Below are positions 31,091-41,459 of a DNA stretch of 64,000 nt, in pieces. Numbering within the stretch: position 1 is the stretch's first letter; every line of letters begins with the position of its first letter. The notes beneath the pieces were generated by a model that was not told the origin of the DNA, did not search any database, and worked only from the letters and a program-made list of their open reading frames with translations. The DNA comes from Stenopsyche tienmushanensis (lineage: Eukaryota > Arthropoda > Insecta > Trichoptera > Stenopsychidae), in NCBI GenBank assembly GCA_008973525.1, contig WACJ01000318.1, positions 62,001-126,000 on the forward strand. Direction: 5' to 3'. A program made the translations under genes and the position numbers.

Positions 31091-31589
31091 TCAGATTTAA
31101 TTTTGGTCATCGAGAAAAAAATGAATGTATTAGTCACGTACAAAATATAATAGAATATAGACTCCCAAATGTAGAGAAATAAAAAGGTAAAAACATAATT
31201 AGTGTTGAAAATATAAAAAATTATAGTCAATTATTTTCATATTTTTACAACAAAAAAATAAACAAATCATGGGATCTACCTGACTGGAACCGACAGTTAA
31301 GAAAAAATCCAAAACGTGAATATTTTACTTAATTTATTGGCGGCAAGATGAAATAGTATCTCCTAGCAATTTATGAATTTATCCAGGGACCAATTACTTC
31401 AAAGATACTTGGGTAGCTATACCCAAAATCCTAATGAAAGTATAATGCGACGGTTTGACAGCAGCTTTGAAGACTACAGCTTCATTTAGAAAATGATGAA
31501 TGCATTGAATATAATTGTTGGCACCTACTGCAATTTATTTGACGAAAACACCGATGAGACAGGCAAAATCGAAATGTTGAAATCAAAAT

Positions 31590-31710
31590 GTCAGCGGTCC
31601 GAAAAGTGGACCGGTTGGACACACGGATCTCGTGGCCACTCTTTTAGAAGTTTTCTTTGTGCGAGTTGGATACTTGCCACGGGCGCTTCATACCCTCGTT
31701 ACGGCTCTAG
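31590..31710 (+). mobile_element. LINE-Z tail
   Basis: GTCAGCGGTCCGAAAAGTGG, ACCGGTTGGACACACGGATC, TCGTGGCCACTCTTTTAGAA. The zinc knuckle is missing. A TTAA-1 copy follows within 20 bp. Confidence 0.55.
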
Positions 31711-31727
31711 TTTTGCGTATTGAATCT

Positions 31728-31990
31728 TTAACCCTTTGGGTAGTGAGCCATTTATCTGTCAGGATCGCGCATTTCTAATGTTTCTAGCGTGTATGAAGTT
31801 TGTATTTAAATAAATAAACACTGTCGATAGTACACAATATTCGTTAATTTCTTCGCGTAAACATAAACAATACACTTGAAGTAGATAAATAGTACGTAAA
31901 AATATACAATCGTACGATGTACGCAAGACACTCTTTTCGTCGCTGTCGAATTCGATCGCGAATACGCGGCTGCACTCCTTAAAAGGTTAA
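31728..31990 (+). mobile_element. TTAA-1 element, short copy with both ends
   Basis: It begins TTAACCCTTTGGGTAGTGAG at 31728 and ends GCACTCCTTAAAAGGTTAA at 31987-31990. Read inverted, the right end is TTAACCTTTTAAGGAGTGCA, giving an imperfect TIR of about 20 bp bounded by TTAA. Inside are CAGGATCGCGC, GTGTATGAAGTTTGTATTTA, ATAGTACACAATATTCGTTA, GCGTAAACATAAACAATACA and AATTCGATCGCGAATACGCG. At 263 bp it is an internally deleted family member. Confidence 0.6.
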
Positions 31991-31999
31991 ACGTGATTA

Positions 32000-33120
32000 T
32001 CCCGAAACTATAATTTAAAAAACTGCTGCTCTTATGGCTTAAAAACTTATCGATCGATCTGTCTGAAATTTTCGGAGGTTTCTCACTATAATACTATTTT
32101 GTAGATATGCCTAAGTTTGAAGGTTTACGCGTAAATAAATTACTATTTGTGGGTAAAAACTGTAAAGAAAATGTTCATGAAAATGTTTTATACTTTTTTT
32201 TATATTCCAATAAGTTTCTAGACTTCCTACATATGTTAAAAATCAAAAAATACTTTTATTTCCTGCTTCGGATCAATAGAAAAAATACGACAAACGCAGC
32301 ACTTTCGAATATCTCACAAAAAACGTCTTTTTGTTTTGTTTGAAAAAAAAAGCACTTTACAGTTGTAATAAAAAAATGTGAAGATTGTTTTATCACATTT
32401 AAAAAAATCATGAAAAACTGCTCATTTTCGGGCGTCTAAAGGGATTAACCCTCTTTAATAAATGAATATCCCCTGTTAAATCCAATCAAACAGTCCCCTG
32501 CACCATAAAAGGCCAAATATGGAATTTATACTTCAAAATGGACAATAATTTACTTTCGTTATAATGAAAATGGCTCTATAATATAAATCTCTAAGTACTT
32601 GAATATAATTACAATTTCTATGATTTATTTATATATGAGAGTTAAAATTTAAGTATAAGTAGAATTTTATTAAAAAAAACATAATTATTGTTACTTCATT
32701 GTTCAGTTACGTAATTCTTAAACTTGTTGTTAGTTAACCAAAGTTTATGGAAATAAATTTAAAAACTTAATTTTGCTATTAAAACCGTATTTTTCATTTA
32801 AATACACAGTGACGTATACAATTTCCCTCCGTATTAATTTTTTCACAAAATGCCACCTTTTTGGATTTTTTCTTTCATTATGTGAGGATATTTCAATCTC
32901 AGGAAAATAAATCCAGTCTTCAGAATTTGTAGATTTTTTAAAAAATGTATTATTTAAGTTCTGATTAGTTTTACAGACAAAAGAAAAAAAATGTTATTTA
33001 GGATAACCCAAAATTCAAAAGACATCAGTACAGATGGAAACAATAAAGTTGTTCAATAATTTACTTCAAAATATAATTGTTTTTAGCACAAAATTATTAG
33101 ATCAATAAAAAAAAATGTCC
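32000..33120. other. AT-rich, one shared segment
   Basis: TTTAGGATAACCCAAAATTC and ACATCAGTACAGATGGAAAC (32997-33045) resemble CTAGGATAGTCCAAAATTCA and AGAGTACAGATATAAACAAT at 40887-40930. Nothing else was recognised. Confidence 0.3.
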
Positions 33121-33124
33121 TCAA

Positions 33125-33547
33125 TTAACTCTTTACAGCCCGTACCCGCATTAACGCGTGATGAGAATGACGTAACTTTAGCTTGAAAAAATACCGTACA
33201 AATTTAATATAGATTTAAATCTATTTCTAGGAATAACAGTATACATATGTGTCAATATTTTAATCATGCAAAATATAATTAAATATCATTCGTCGGCAAA
33301 ATATAGCATTTGGTATTTGTAAAAATTTCGTTCGTAGAATACGTTCAAATACACAATTTAAATATAATTTTCATATAGAAATCACTGTTATAATTAAATA
33401 CATCGTTGGTGTGAACTCTTTTGTAGACACTGTTGAAAATTAATTTCAATCTATTTAAGAATTATATTAATTCTACGCGAGAAATAGAGTTTCGTGAATT
33501 TTTTGTGGCGAAATTTAACGTTTAACGTCCGGACTGTAAAGTGTTAA
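33125..33547. mobile_element. TTAA-bounded MITE, distinct from TTAA-1
   Basis: The left end is TTAACTCTTTACAGCCCGTA at 33125. The right end, on the minus strand from 33547, is TTAACACTTTACAGTCCGGA. The two ends match at 17 of 20 positions and are bounded by TTAA, the target of piggyBac-type transposases. The 423-bp span is AT-rich and non-coding. No second copy was recognised in the window. Confidence 0.55.
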
Positions 33548-34335
33548 TGTAGCGTAGAACAATAGTATTGATAACAAAGAGTTTTTTTATGATATCACTA
33601 AGTAAAACTTTTCAATGGGCATTTTTAGTTGTTAAATTTAATTAAAATTTACTTAATCCAGTTTTCAAGACACATAACTCAATAAGTTCGTAGGATTTTT
33701 TCACTTTAAAATTTTCTTCTTTTGGGGTAAATTTTTCGCAATTTCTTCAAAAACATCCAAAAAGAAGTGTCTCAAAAAAAAATTGAATTCTAAAAGTTCT
33801 TCAGCCAAATAAATAATTTGGTGTGAAAAGCACGAAACATGTAGAACCAAAGAAAAATATATCAAAATGTTAAATAAATAATTAAAATAATTCGAGAAAA
33901 AACGTTGAAATTGAATTCACAAGTAAATTCGCACTGATTTAAAATGATTTATTAAAAATTAATATTTAAAAAAAATGTTCAAAAAACACACCTTTAAAAA
34001 TTTCAACCTGCAGGATTGTGTGGTGCAAAAGAGTGTCTCTTCTGCAAGTCAAAGCACGACTGCTGCACCACCACCAACTATTTATATATTATATAAGGAA
34101 GATTCGTACAATATGCTTAAAGTTTAGCAATCCTGTTTCGACTGCAATGTTCATCAATTTCGAGATTTCTTCCACCAATTACAAATCCACAATCGAATAC
34201 TGATTTAAGAATCCCATCAAAAATCAATTTGGAACCCTTTTAATGGTCCCTCAATCGAATTCGTCCATTATAATCTATTTTAGAAAGCTATTGATGTGAA
34301 CATTAATTAAAAAAGGGCAAAAATCAGATAAGCCC

Positions 34336-34653
34336 TCACATACAAAAGTGTCCTAGAATCCTTCCAAGAATCGCCCTTCGATTTCGATTATCTTTCCTAT
34401 TAAAAGCACTCGAAATGGGCAATATATTAAAGGCACATTGACACCAAAAACATCTTTCTTTGTGATGGTTAACATTCACAAAATCGAGATTCGAAGATCC
34501 AACAAAGGGAGCAACTGATAATAATTTCTCACTGACTTCCTTGCGGATAAGAAATGATCTGTTTCTAGAATTTCCAACTGTTTCATTGACGTCATCGCAT
34601 GTTTTTCTTGGAATGGCTTTAAATAACGCTCCTAGCCTATGCAGCCGATGCAT
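34336..34653 (-). CDS. Unrecognised 105-residue ORF
   Basis: One of the longer minus-strand ORFs outside the repeat families. It contains KTCDDVNETVGNSRNRSFLI and a Cys-rich patch (ERCFWCQCAFNI). No domain is recognised, and neither end shows a convincing splice site. It could be a relic exon, a transposon piece or chance. Confidence 0.2.
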   Translation of the reverse strand: MHRLHRLGALFKAIPRKTCDDVNETVGNSRNRSFLIRKEVSEKLLSVAPFVGSSNLDFVNVNHHKERCFWCQCAFNILPISSAFNRKDNRNRRAILGRILGHFCM

Positions 34654-34854
34654 TTAGGCGGTTATAATTCTTTCATACCCAAGCAACATGTTTAAACTTG
34701 AAGATCGAGCGCTATGGATTATTTAAGCCTGGAAGATACGAGGGTCATCTAGAAAGTAAGACTACAAGGACTTGTTTGATCCCACGTGTTTGTCGTCCAT
34801 TTTGTTCAGTCGTTTTTATTTGAAGTCTCAGTCCAACTAATATCAAATTCGAGC

Positions 34855-35190
34855 TAGATTCTACTCTCGGGGAGTCTGCTCTTTCGTTTGCAACCATAAG
34901 ATGTTGGATGGCAGAGTTTAAACGAGGCCGTACGAGCTACCAAGACGAACAACGCAGTGATCGACCAAATGAGATAACCACCCTGGGATTGACGAAGAAA
35001 TTCCACAAAATAACCGTCGACTGTAAGTGCGCGAGCTAACAGACATGGTAGACCTTTAAAAAAATGCTGTACATCGCATATCGCCTGAAGAATTGGACAT
35101 GAGAAAGCTGTACGCAAGTTGGATGCCGCGTTTGCTTACAATGGAATAAAAGCAGCGTCGTGATGTTTCAATCGAGTCAAGACAAAAAAT
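34855..35190 (+). pseudogene. mariner transposase, N-terminal half to linker
   Basis: Broken frames on the plus strand correspond in order to: an E-F-K-R-G-R-T-S-Y-Q-D-E-Q-R segment (~34915-34960), a V-R-E-L-x-D-M-V segment (~35025-35055), and DMRKLYASWMPRLLTME (~35098-35145) followed by QRRDVSIES. These match the helix-turn-helix and linker blocks of mariner. The catalytic region with MDETW, present at 60565-60820, is missing because the sequence switches to LINE-Z. Confidence 0.55.
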
Positions 35191-35219
35191 TTGCATCAAT
35201 TCAGACATCTTCACATCTG

Positions 35220-35470
35220 AGACAAAGGAACATGGGGGACCCTCCTCTGACACAGGAAAGTACAAAACTTTATTTGGCACGAGCCACTTATGTAAATTAG
35301 CATCTGATGGAGCTTCCGTGATCGTACAGATCATATTAAATGTCACAAAAAGCCCTAAAAGAGGACCGAGTGGCCACAAGCTCTGTGTCTCCAATCGGTC
35401 CGCTTTTTGGATCGCTGATATGGCGAATGAGCGCTTCGCGATCGAACGCCATATGTGGACACATCTTCAC
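35220..35470 (-). mobile_element. LINE-Z 3' end and 3' UTR
   Basis: On the plus strand: ACATGGGGGACCCTCCTCTG, TTTGGCACGAGCCACTTATG, GAGCTTCCGTGATCGTACAG, TCACAAAAAGCCCTAAAAGA, CCAATCGGTCCGCTTTTTGG and GCGAATGAGCGCTTCGCGAT. The zinc knuckle is not preserved. It joins the mariner piece on its left and Rep-C on its right. Confidence 0.55.
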
Positions 35471-35604
35471 AAACAATAACGAATACTCTCAATGCAAAAC
35501 GAAGTTGTCCGGAGAAGATTGATCGGGTAGGTTGTTTCGAAAATATTGTTTTCTTTAATTTATTGCGAGCTTATGCCAGCTGCGTTGGCTCATTGTTTAA
35601 GCAA

Positions 35605-35735
35605 TATCGAAGATAAAAATGGACAGAGTCAATCAGTGTTGATTCATGTAAAGTAGAATGGTGAATTAAAATTAAAATCAAGTGCAACCAAGCCCAGTTG
35701 CGCCCGTGGCGGGCGCCTGCTTTGCCACGCCCTTG
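35605..35735 (+). repeat. Rep-C copy 2
   Basis: AAAAATGGACAGAGTCAATC, AGTGTTGATTCATGTAAAGT, AGAATGGTGAATTAAA, then a perfect hairpin GCGCCCG-TGG-CGGGCGC (35700-35716) and CCTGCTTTGCCACGCC. Confidence 0.55.
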
Positions 35736-35803
35736 TTACAGTCCTGGTCAATGATAACTACTTGGGATCGGTTTTATTATACGGAGTGCTTGCCACATGA
35801 ACC

Positions 35804-35829
35804 ATATATATATATATATATATATATAT
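35804..35829. repeat. (TA)n microsatellite
   Basis: Thirteen uninterrupted TA units. It lies inside the mariner-bounded composite. Confidence 0.8.
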
Positions 35830-36224
35830 TTTTGGAGTTATGGGGGTCTTCTGCTAGATTTATAGCTTCTAACGTCACATAAAATGTGTAAACGAATGAG
35901 AATTGTCAACTTCTAAATTCTTAAACAAAAAACTAACAACAATTTGGAACTTAGTTTAAAATGTTCCCTAGTTTATACCGTTTCCAAAGATATACTACAC
36001 GTCATACAAATAATTCAAAAAGTCGTTAAACTTGAAGAGGTACCAGTTTGCCAGGGTCATGACTAAGAAAATATTTTTTATGCTTAAGATATTTTTATTA
36101 AATTTATTTACAAAATTTATTCATATTGGCCATCTCTGCTTCGTATGCACGCATGATATTTTTCCCTCTATTATTTTATAGGCACCTCTGTCTATTAGTA
36201 AACTATTCATTTTGGTGGCCCTAT

Positions 36225-36310
36225 TCCGTGGCTCGCACGGTCTCCAGATCTGACACCATTGGATTTCTTTGCCTGAGGACGTGGCATATGTGTGAAACCT
36301 AGCAAAAGAC
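36225..36310 (+). pseudogene. Tc1/mariner transposase fragment around the third catalytic Asp
   Basis: GGCTCGCACGGTCTCCAGAT, CTGACACCATTGGATTTCTT and TGCCTGAGGACGTGG encode, in one frame, SPDLTPLDFFA followed by a stop. This is the x-P-D-L-x-P-x-D-F-F-L-W-G motif carrying the last catalytic Asp. Related copies form a tandem triplet at 44433-44626. Confidence 0.5.
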
Positions 36311-36524
36311 CCCAATGTATTTGATCTATTTTGAATAAATCCATGTTAAGTGTGATTCATAGGATTTTTAAGAGTAGACTGTAGACAAAGTAGTACAGAC
36401 TATAGACAGTCTTGTAGGATCGTTTTGGTTATGGTCTTGGCGCAATTTATCAAGAATAATGCGGGTAGATAATCGGTACCAGCTAAATTGAATGGATCAA
36501 GTCTGAGCAGAAATTTAGGGAGGA

Positions 36525-36605
36525 ATTTTCTCTCAGGACCGCGCAACGTGAGACAAGCTTGTATATCAATAAATGAACTCTTACACTGTTGATAGCATAC
36601 AATAT
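36525..36605 (+). mobile_element. TTAA-1 fragment
   Basis: TCTCAGGACCGCGCAACGTG, AGACAAGCTTGTATATCAAT, AAATGAACTCTTACACTGTT and GATAGCATACAATATTCG. It lies just inside the right mariner terminus. Confidence 0.55.
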
Positions 36606-36664
36606 TCGAAATGTCTCGATCCTGCATACATGTTGTAACTTTCTGGATGACCCTCGTATATTGC

Positions 36665-37480
36665 ATTGTATTTCGACCCTATGATTTAACAATGACAATT
36701 TTTTTGCGGACATTTGAAGCATTCATCCGAATATTTCAAAATCCATCAACGACATGGAAACGAGCCCTATTCAGAACATTGTGCGTGCAAGACACGATTA
36801 AATTGATCAGCTCGTTAATGTGACTTCCGGAATAAAGTGGTTAATCAAAGATGATACGTCTTTAAAGAGCCAATTTATCAAATCGGTCTTTGTATTAATG
36901 CCATTACGCCGAAACCTGTATGAACGATGACGTCAAATCATCAAAATCGATCGGCTCATCATCATGAAATTCAGCCGGATGATCCTGAATATACAACGTA
37001 AGGACGCAGAACGAAAATTGCTTCATTATTTTATAATGTCATGAACATTTTTTCAAGCGAGTGATTTAAAGGCAATGAGTTTATTGCGTAAAACTTGTTT
37101 ACAGCGAACATGGCTGACATAATTTTAAGAACGAAAATATCGAATGACGTCCAAACACAAATGAAATGTATGTTTGTCGGTTACATAAAAAAATATTATG
37201 CAATGGAAATTTTATGTAAAATTTAAAGGATCGAATTGTTTGAACCATTTTTGACGAAAACACAAAAAAACGTAGTTGAAGAAATGTGACGTTACAACTG
37301 TTGATGACGTCAAAGATTGCGGATTTATATTGTTGCTTTTAACACTGAAAAATGTATGAATGTATAGAAATATATTTTATAATTTATTTAATTTTCTTTT
37401 AAACACAAATCTTTTACCATCAAGTCTGGAAATAAAAGTCGTTTGCCTTTTTTAGAGCTGATGCTTCCCTTTCTGTTCAT
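36665..37480. other. Nothing recognised
   Basis: AT-rich DNA between the mariner-bounded composite and the next LINE-Z copy. Confidence 0.35.
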
Positions 37481-37489
37481 TTGTGCTTT

Positions 37490-37680
37490 TGTCTATAGAC
37501 GCAAACCATGTTCTGTGGACATGTTCGAGCATGACCTCCAATATTGAAGCACTCATTCGTCGTATCAGCGATCCGAAAGACGGACCGGTTGAGCATACAA
37601 ACACAGTGGCCACTCCCTTCTCTTTTAAGGCTTTTAGCGTCATTTTTTGACGAGAAATGCGTAATTATTGCTACGTTTCA
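37490..37680 (+). mobile_element. LINE-Z 3' end
   Basis: The plus strand encodes DANHVLWTCSSMTSN (from GTCTATAGACGCAAACCATG on), followed by GTATCAGCGATCCGAAAGAC, GGACCGGTTGAGCATACAAA, CCACTCCCTTCTCTTTTAAG and AAATGCGTA. The first two cysteines of the knuckle lie upstream and are lost. Confidence 0.6.
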
Positions 37681-37839
37681 CATATAGGTCCTATGTCCTA
37701 AATATCAAGGTTGTCGAAATAGATTTTTTTATGTTTAAGTTGTTTTAATTCTTTCAATTAGGCTATGATTATTCTTTCAATTAGGATTTCTTATGTGGAT
37801 ACCTCTGTTGTCAATGTGCAGATAAAGAAATCCAGAAGA

Positions 37840-38470
37840 TTCACGGAATAGGGCACGTATCCAGACAAATAAACCCACAGCTCATGCCCAACATCGGAGG
37901 GTCCCAATATGGCATGAGTCGCTCAGACATAAGAGCTACAGATAGAAGCTGGCAAGGGTCCAAAGGCAGGGAACGCTCCGAGTCATCATTGCATACAGAA
38001 CAGTATCTGAAAAAGTGGTGCTCGTGATCGCTCCAAGCAAAAAAAAAGGGCATTGGACTTCTAAGATCCCAAAAACTACAATGGGGCATGACCAGAAACT
38101 GAAGGAAGCTTGGCAGCAGAGATGGGATCAGTCCAGTAAGGGAATATGGACCACTGACTTATCCCGGTCGTAAGCCAGTGGAGAGCCTGAAAACACGGTT
38201 AAACGATCTACCAGATGACTCAGGTGCTCACTGGATACGGATATTTCAGTGCATATTTGAAGCGAATTAGCAAGGAAGCATCCACAGCGGCGGATGTCGA
38301 CAATGCCGAACACACCATCACTGGCCGAGCTCAACGTTGACAACATGGTCCACAGCATAATAGCAAGAAAGAAGAACTGGGAATTTTGGCGCAAGTATGT
38401 TGAAGAAATTCTGAGCGGTAAAGAGGGCAGTGAGAGAGAGAGGCGCAAAGCGGCTCTCCAACACTAGAAT
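37840..38470 (+). pseudogene. R1-type LINE: C-terminal reverse transcriptase to zinc-knuckle region
   Basis: Broken frames on the plus strand give, in order: LRVIIAYRTVSEKVVLVIA (~37975-38030, the A-Y-R-T-V-S motif seen in R1-clade LINEs shortly after the polymerase core), KLKEAWQQRWDQSSKGIWTT (~38098-38155, the W-Q-x-R-W-D block), and DNAEHTI (~38305-38325, the D-x-A-E-H-T of the knuckle). It is a different LINE family from LINE-Z, GC-richer and with several frameshifts. No LTGHG block is readable because of a frameshift. Confidence 0.55.
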
Positions 38471-38704
38471 AGGGCCAATTACTTAAATTACTTAGGCCAG
38501 ACTGCCTGTCCTCCTGGAGCAATGTGGAAAACAATACTAGGAGGGCAGAGAAGGACAAGGAGTCAGTAAGAATCTGACATTACCCTGGGATCAAACCCAG
38601 TGTGTCTTATGCAAGATTCCTCCCACAGTGAAAAAAAAGACAAAGAAATCCAGTGGTGTCAGATCTGTAGACCATGCAAAGGATACTGGCGTGGTCTCGA
38701 ATAG

Positions 38705-38950
38705 TCCATGTTCCTTTGTCTCAGATTTAAAGTGATGGACTCATGTTTTATTCATGGTTAGGAATCGACACAAAGACTATAATTTATTACTATGAAACAT
38801 CGCCAAACATTCGATGGAAATATTCTTAAGACGCCTTTTTTGTTACATCGTGAGCAAACGCGGTACCCATCTTGCGCGCAGCTTTCTCATGTCCAAATTT
38901 TCAGTTAATATGCGACGTACAGTGCTTTTTTTTAAATTACTTTTATAATG
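38705..38950 (-). pseudogene. mariner transposase fragment
   Basis: The minus strand encodes ENLDMRKLCARWVPRLLT-like sequence (38870-38925) followed by remnants of IECLAMFHSN (~38790-38815) and the region of the DETW motif (~38740-38760, decayed). It is the same subfamily as 60565-60820. Confidence 0.55.
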
Positions 38951-38959
38951 TCTCGTAAA

Positions 38960-40250
38960 TATGTAAACCAATGCTATTTTATCTAATAAAAAAAATGTCG
39001 ATGTCTATTGAATGATTACCCAAATCATGGCCTAAATGGGTATTAGTACTTTTTTGGGCAATCGCTGTTCAAAAATATTGATGAACCCAATCAAACACAA
39101 TTAAGCCGCATGATTAATGATACGTAATTGTTATAAGTGATTCGATTCGAAAGAATAAAATATATTCAAGCAAGATATTGATTTAATGAGAAAGCTTAAA
39201 GCATTCAAAGAGCACAAATTAATGCATAATTCAAGTTTTTTTTTATAATTTCTTCTTAGCATACTGGTTGAATTATATTTCTGATTTACGCATTGTTAAT
39301 GCTAGATTGACCGCAGAATACATTTTGGACCGCAGAATATATTTTGGATCGCGAGTTCTTTCCAAAGATCCTTGCAGATTTCCAGCAATTCACATCGACG
39401 AGTAACTATATGCATATCACATAGGACAATAAACCATTGTATTTTCCTTATGATCTGCAATTTTGAAAGCTGCCGACGTCGACCTTGGTTTGAACAAACA
39501 TACGTTGATCAACCCCAATAGTCACATGATCGTAGAATGAGCCGATGACGACGAAGAAAAAAGAAGTTGTCGGCTTAAGTTAATATTTAATTTAATGTTT
39601 TCCGCCAATAAAAACCCTGCGCATACATCCAATTAACCGATCTCATAAATCAACTATGTTCTCATAGTCATAGGCATTTTACTCCAATTTGGATTGGACG
39701 TATTCCAAAAATGTTGAAGAATTCTTTGATAATTTCTATGATTGCATTGTCATTGTTCTCGTACGATGCGCATCTGTAGTTTTTCATTTCGATCCGTGAT
39801 TGCGGCATTTAGTATGGAATTTTACATCAAATTGTCGCCTTTTAAACACAATAAGCTGCTATTAATTCGCTGAACGATGGTCAATTGGGCATAAAGTTGA
39901 CAATCAAGGATAAAGCCGCAAATTATGAGACGAGGAAATTGCAGATTGATACACGGAAATCTGCTAGTTAATATTATTGAGCGATTAAGCAGGCTTATTC
40001 CACGAATAAGCTTGGCTTATAAGGCAGGAAAGGTAAAACTAGTTTTAGTCAATTGAGAGATAAATTTGTCTCCAATGCAAACAAATTCTTCAGCAGGTTT
40101 TGAAAAATGTCTGCAATTAATATATCATCATATCGCCAAGCTACAGAAAATCTTTAAGATTTTAAATTATTCTAACCAGGACTTAGAACTGTGTACCAGT
40201 TCAATTCCAAATATTCATTTCATTTACGATTTTGTTCCGGAAATCAAGTG
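38960..40250. other. Nothing recognised
   Basis: About 1.3 kb. A small local duplication (GACCGCAGAATACATTTTGG / GACCGCAGAATATATTTTGG) occurs at about 39309-39349. No other structure was seen. Confidence 0.3.
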
Positions 40251-40254
40251 CTAA

Positions 40255-40420
40255 TTTGTCATATCAGCGATCCGAAAAGCGGACCGATTGGACACACAGA
40301 CCTTGTGGCCTCTTTTAGGGTTTTTTACGGCATATCTATGAACTGTACGATCACGGAAGCTCCCTCGGATGCTGACTTACATACGTGGCTCGCACCAAAT
40401 GAGATCGCGAACAAATCTAG
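40255..40420 (+). mobile_element. LINE-Z tail
   Basis: TTGTCATATCAGCGATCCGA, AAAGCGGACCGATTGGACAC, CTTGTGGCCTCTTTTAGGGT, GTACGATCACGGAAGCTCCC, GGATGCTGACTTACATACGT and GGCTCGCACCAAATGAGATC. A mariner fragment on the opposite strand follows at 40470. Confidence 0.6.
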
Positions 40421-40469
40421 ATGTTCTTCCTTAACCATAAAAACTATATATTTATCTATATTACTGATT

Positions 40470-40655
40470 TATGGTGTGAAACATCGCCAAGCACTCGATT
40501 GTAACATCATCACGACGTAGTTTTTGTTCCATTGTGAGCTAACGCGGCACCCATCTTACGCACAGCTTTTTTTCACATCCAAATTTTTCAGTAAATATGC
40601 AATGTACAGCATTTTTGAAAGGCTTACTATATCTGCTATCTTGCGCACTTACAGT
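40470..40655 (-). pseudogene. mariner transposase fragment
   Basis: The minus strand carries C-A-R-W-V-P-R-x-L-T (from GCTAACGCGGCACCCATCTT) and TIECLAMFHT (~40475-40505). A TTAA-1 3' end follows at ~40680-40725 (CACTCAAGTCCGAACGCAGC, GGGATTCCTCATTAACGGG). Confidence 0.5.
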
Positions 40656-40679
40656 CACATTATTATTAATATTTTTGTA

Positions 40680-40728
40680 TCACTCAAGTCCGAACGCAGC
40701 ATATGCGGGATTCCTCATTAACGGGATA
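40680..40728 (+). mobile_element. TTAA-1 3' end fragment
   Basis: CACTCAAGTCCGAACGCAGC, ATATGCGGGATTCCTCATTA, ACGGG. This is the 3' terminal part of the family; TTAA occurs within CTCATTAACGG. Confidence 0.5.
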
Positions 40729-40959
40729 AATCAGAAAATCATAGCTATATTTGAAAGTCTTTTCATCAGAGATTCATTGCAATGGATTATGAATAAGAGT
40801 CATGGGTGGTGACGATGAAGAAACTCATGAATTACTGACGGAAGAAGATATTTATGAAATAAATTTGATATAAAAATCGCACCTAGGATAGTCCAAAATT
40901 CAGAATACAAGAGTACAGATATAAACAATTAAGTTGTCATTTTTTTACCAGATATTTAC

Positions 40960-41350
40960 TAAATATACAAAAAAAAGGGTGTGTCCTGGTTGTCACTATA
41001 TCAACCCTTCGTGATGTAAAATTTAAAAAATAAAAAATAATAAAGATGTCGCTATAGTTTTTACCTCTTTTATTTTTTTAAAAATAGTTTCAAATAAAAT
41101 TCTGACATAAATCTGGTAGAAACAATAGAAAATTATATATAAAAAATTGTTTTAAATTTGAAATAAATCAGTTAATTAGAACTTGAAATATTATGTCAAC
41201 CGCGTTGAAAAAAGAGGTTCACGAAAAACGCGTTTATCTAATTCCGTAAATAATTGGAATTTTGGAAATTTCTTTGGGGGATATGTTCTTAAAAGTCTAC
41301 ACTTTTAAAATATGCAAAAAAAAACACAAAATCGATTTTTTCCAATATCT
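40960..41350 (-). repeat. Rep-E copy, inverted
   Basis: On the plus strand: GGGTGTGTCCTGGTTGTCAC, ATAAATCTGGTAGAAACAAT, TATGTCAACCGCGTTGAAAA, AAACGCGTTTATCTAATTCC and CACAAAATCGATTTTTTC. These are the reverse complements of the Rep-E landmarks in reverse order. Confidence 0.55.
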
Positions 41351-41459
41351 AGACTTGACCGAACAAATGTGGAGGGAGTTGGAGTTGTATAAAGAAAACT
41401 ACAAAAAATTGAATACGCGCCTAATAAGAACACATCCGTCATTTTTATTTTAACAACTT

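Larger units (their letters stand above)
34737..36658 (+). mobile_element. Composite bounded by mariner terminal inverted repeats
   Basis: The left terminus is TACGAGGGTCATCTAGAAAG at 34737. The right terminus, on the minus strand from 36658, is TACGAGGGTCATCCAGAAAG, differing at one of 20 bases. Both start at a TA, as mariner insertions do. The 1.92 kb between them holds, in order: degraded mariner transposase (to ~35190), a LINE-Z tail on the minus strand (~35220-35470), Rep-C (35605-35735), a TA microsatellite, a second transposase motif (DLTPLDFF type, ~36250), and a TTAA-1 fragment (36525-36605). A plain mariner is about 1.3 kb, so the excess matches the foreign pieces. Confidence 0.5.
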
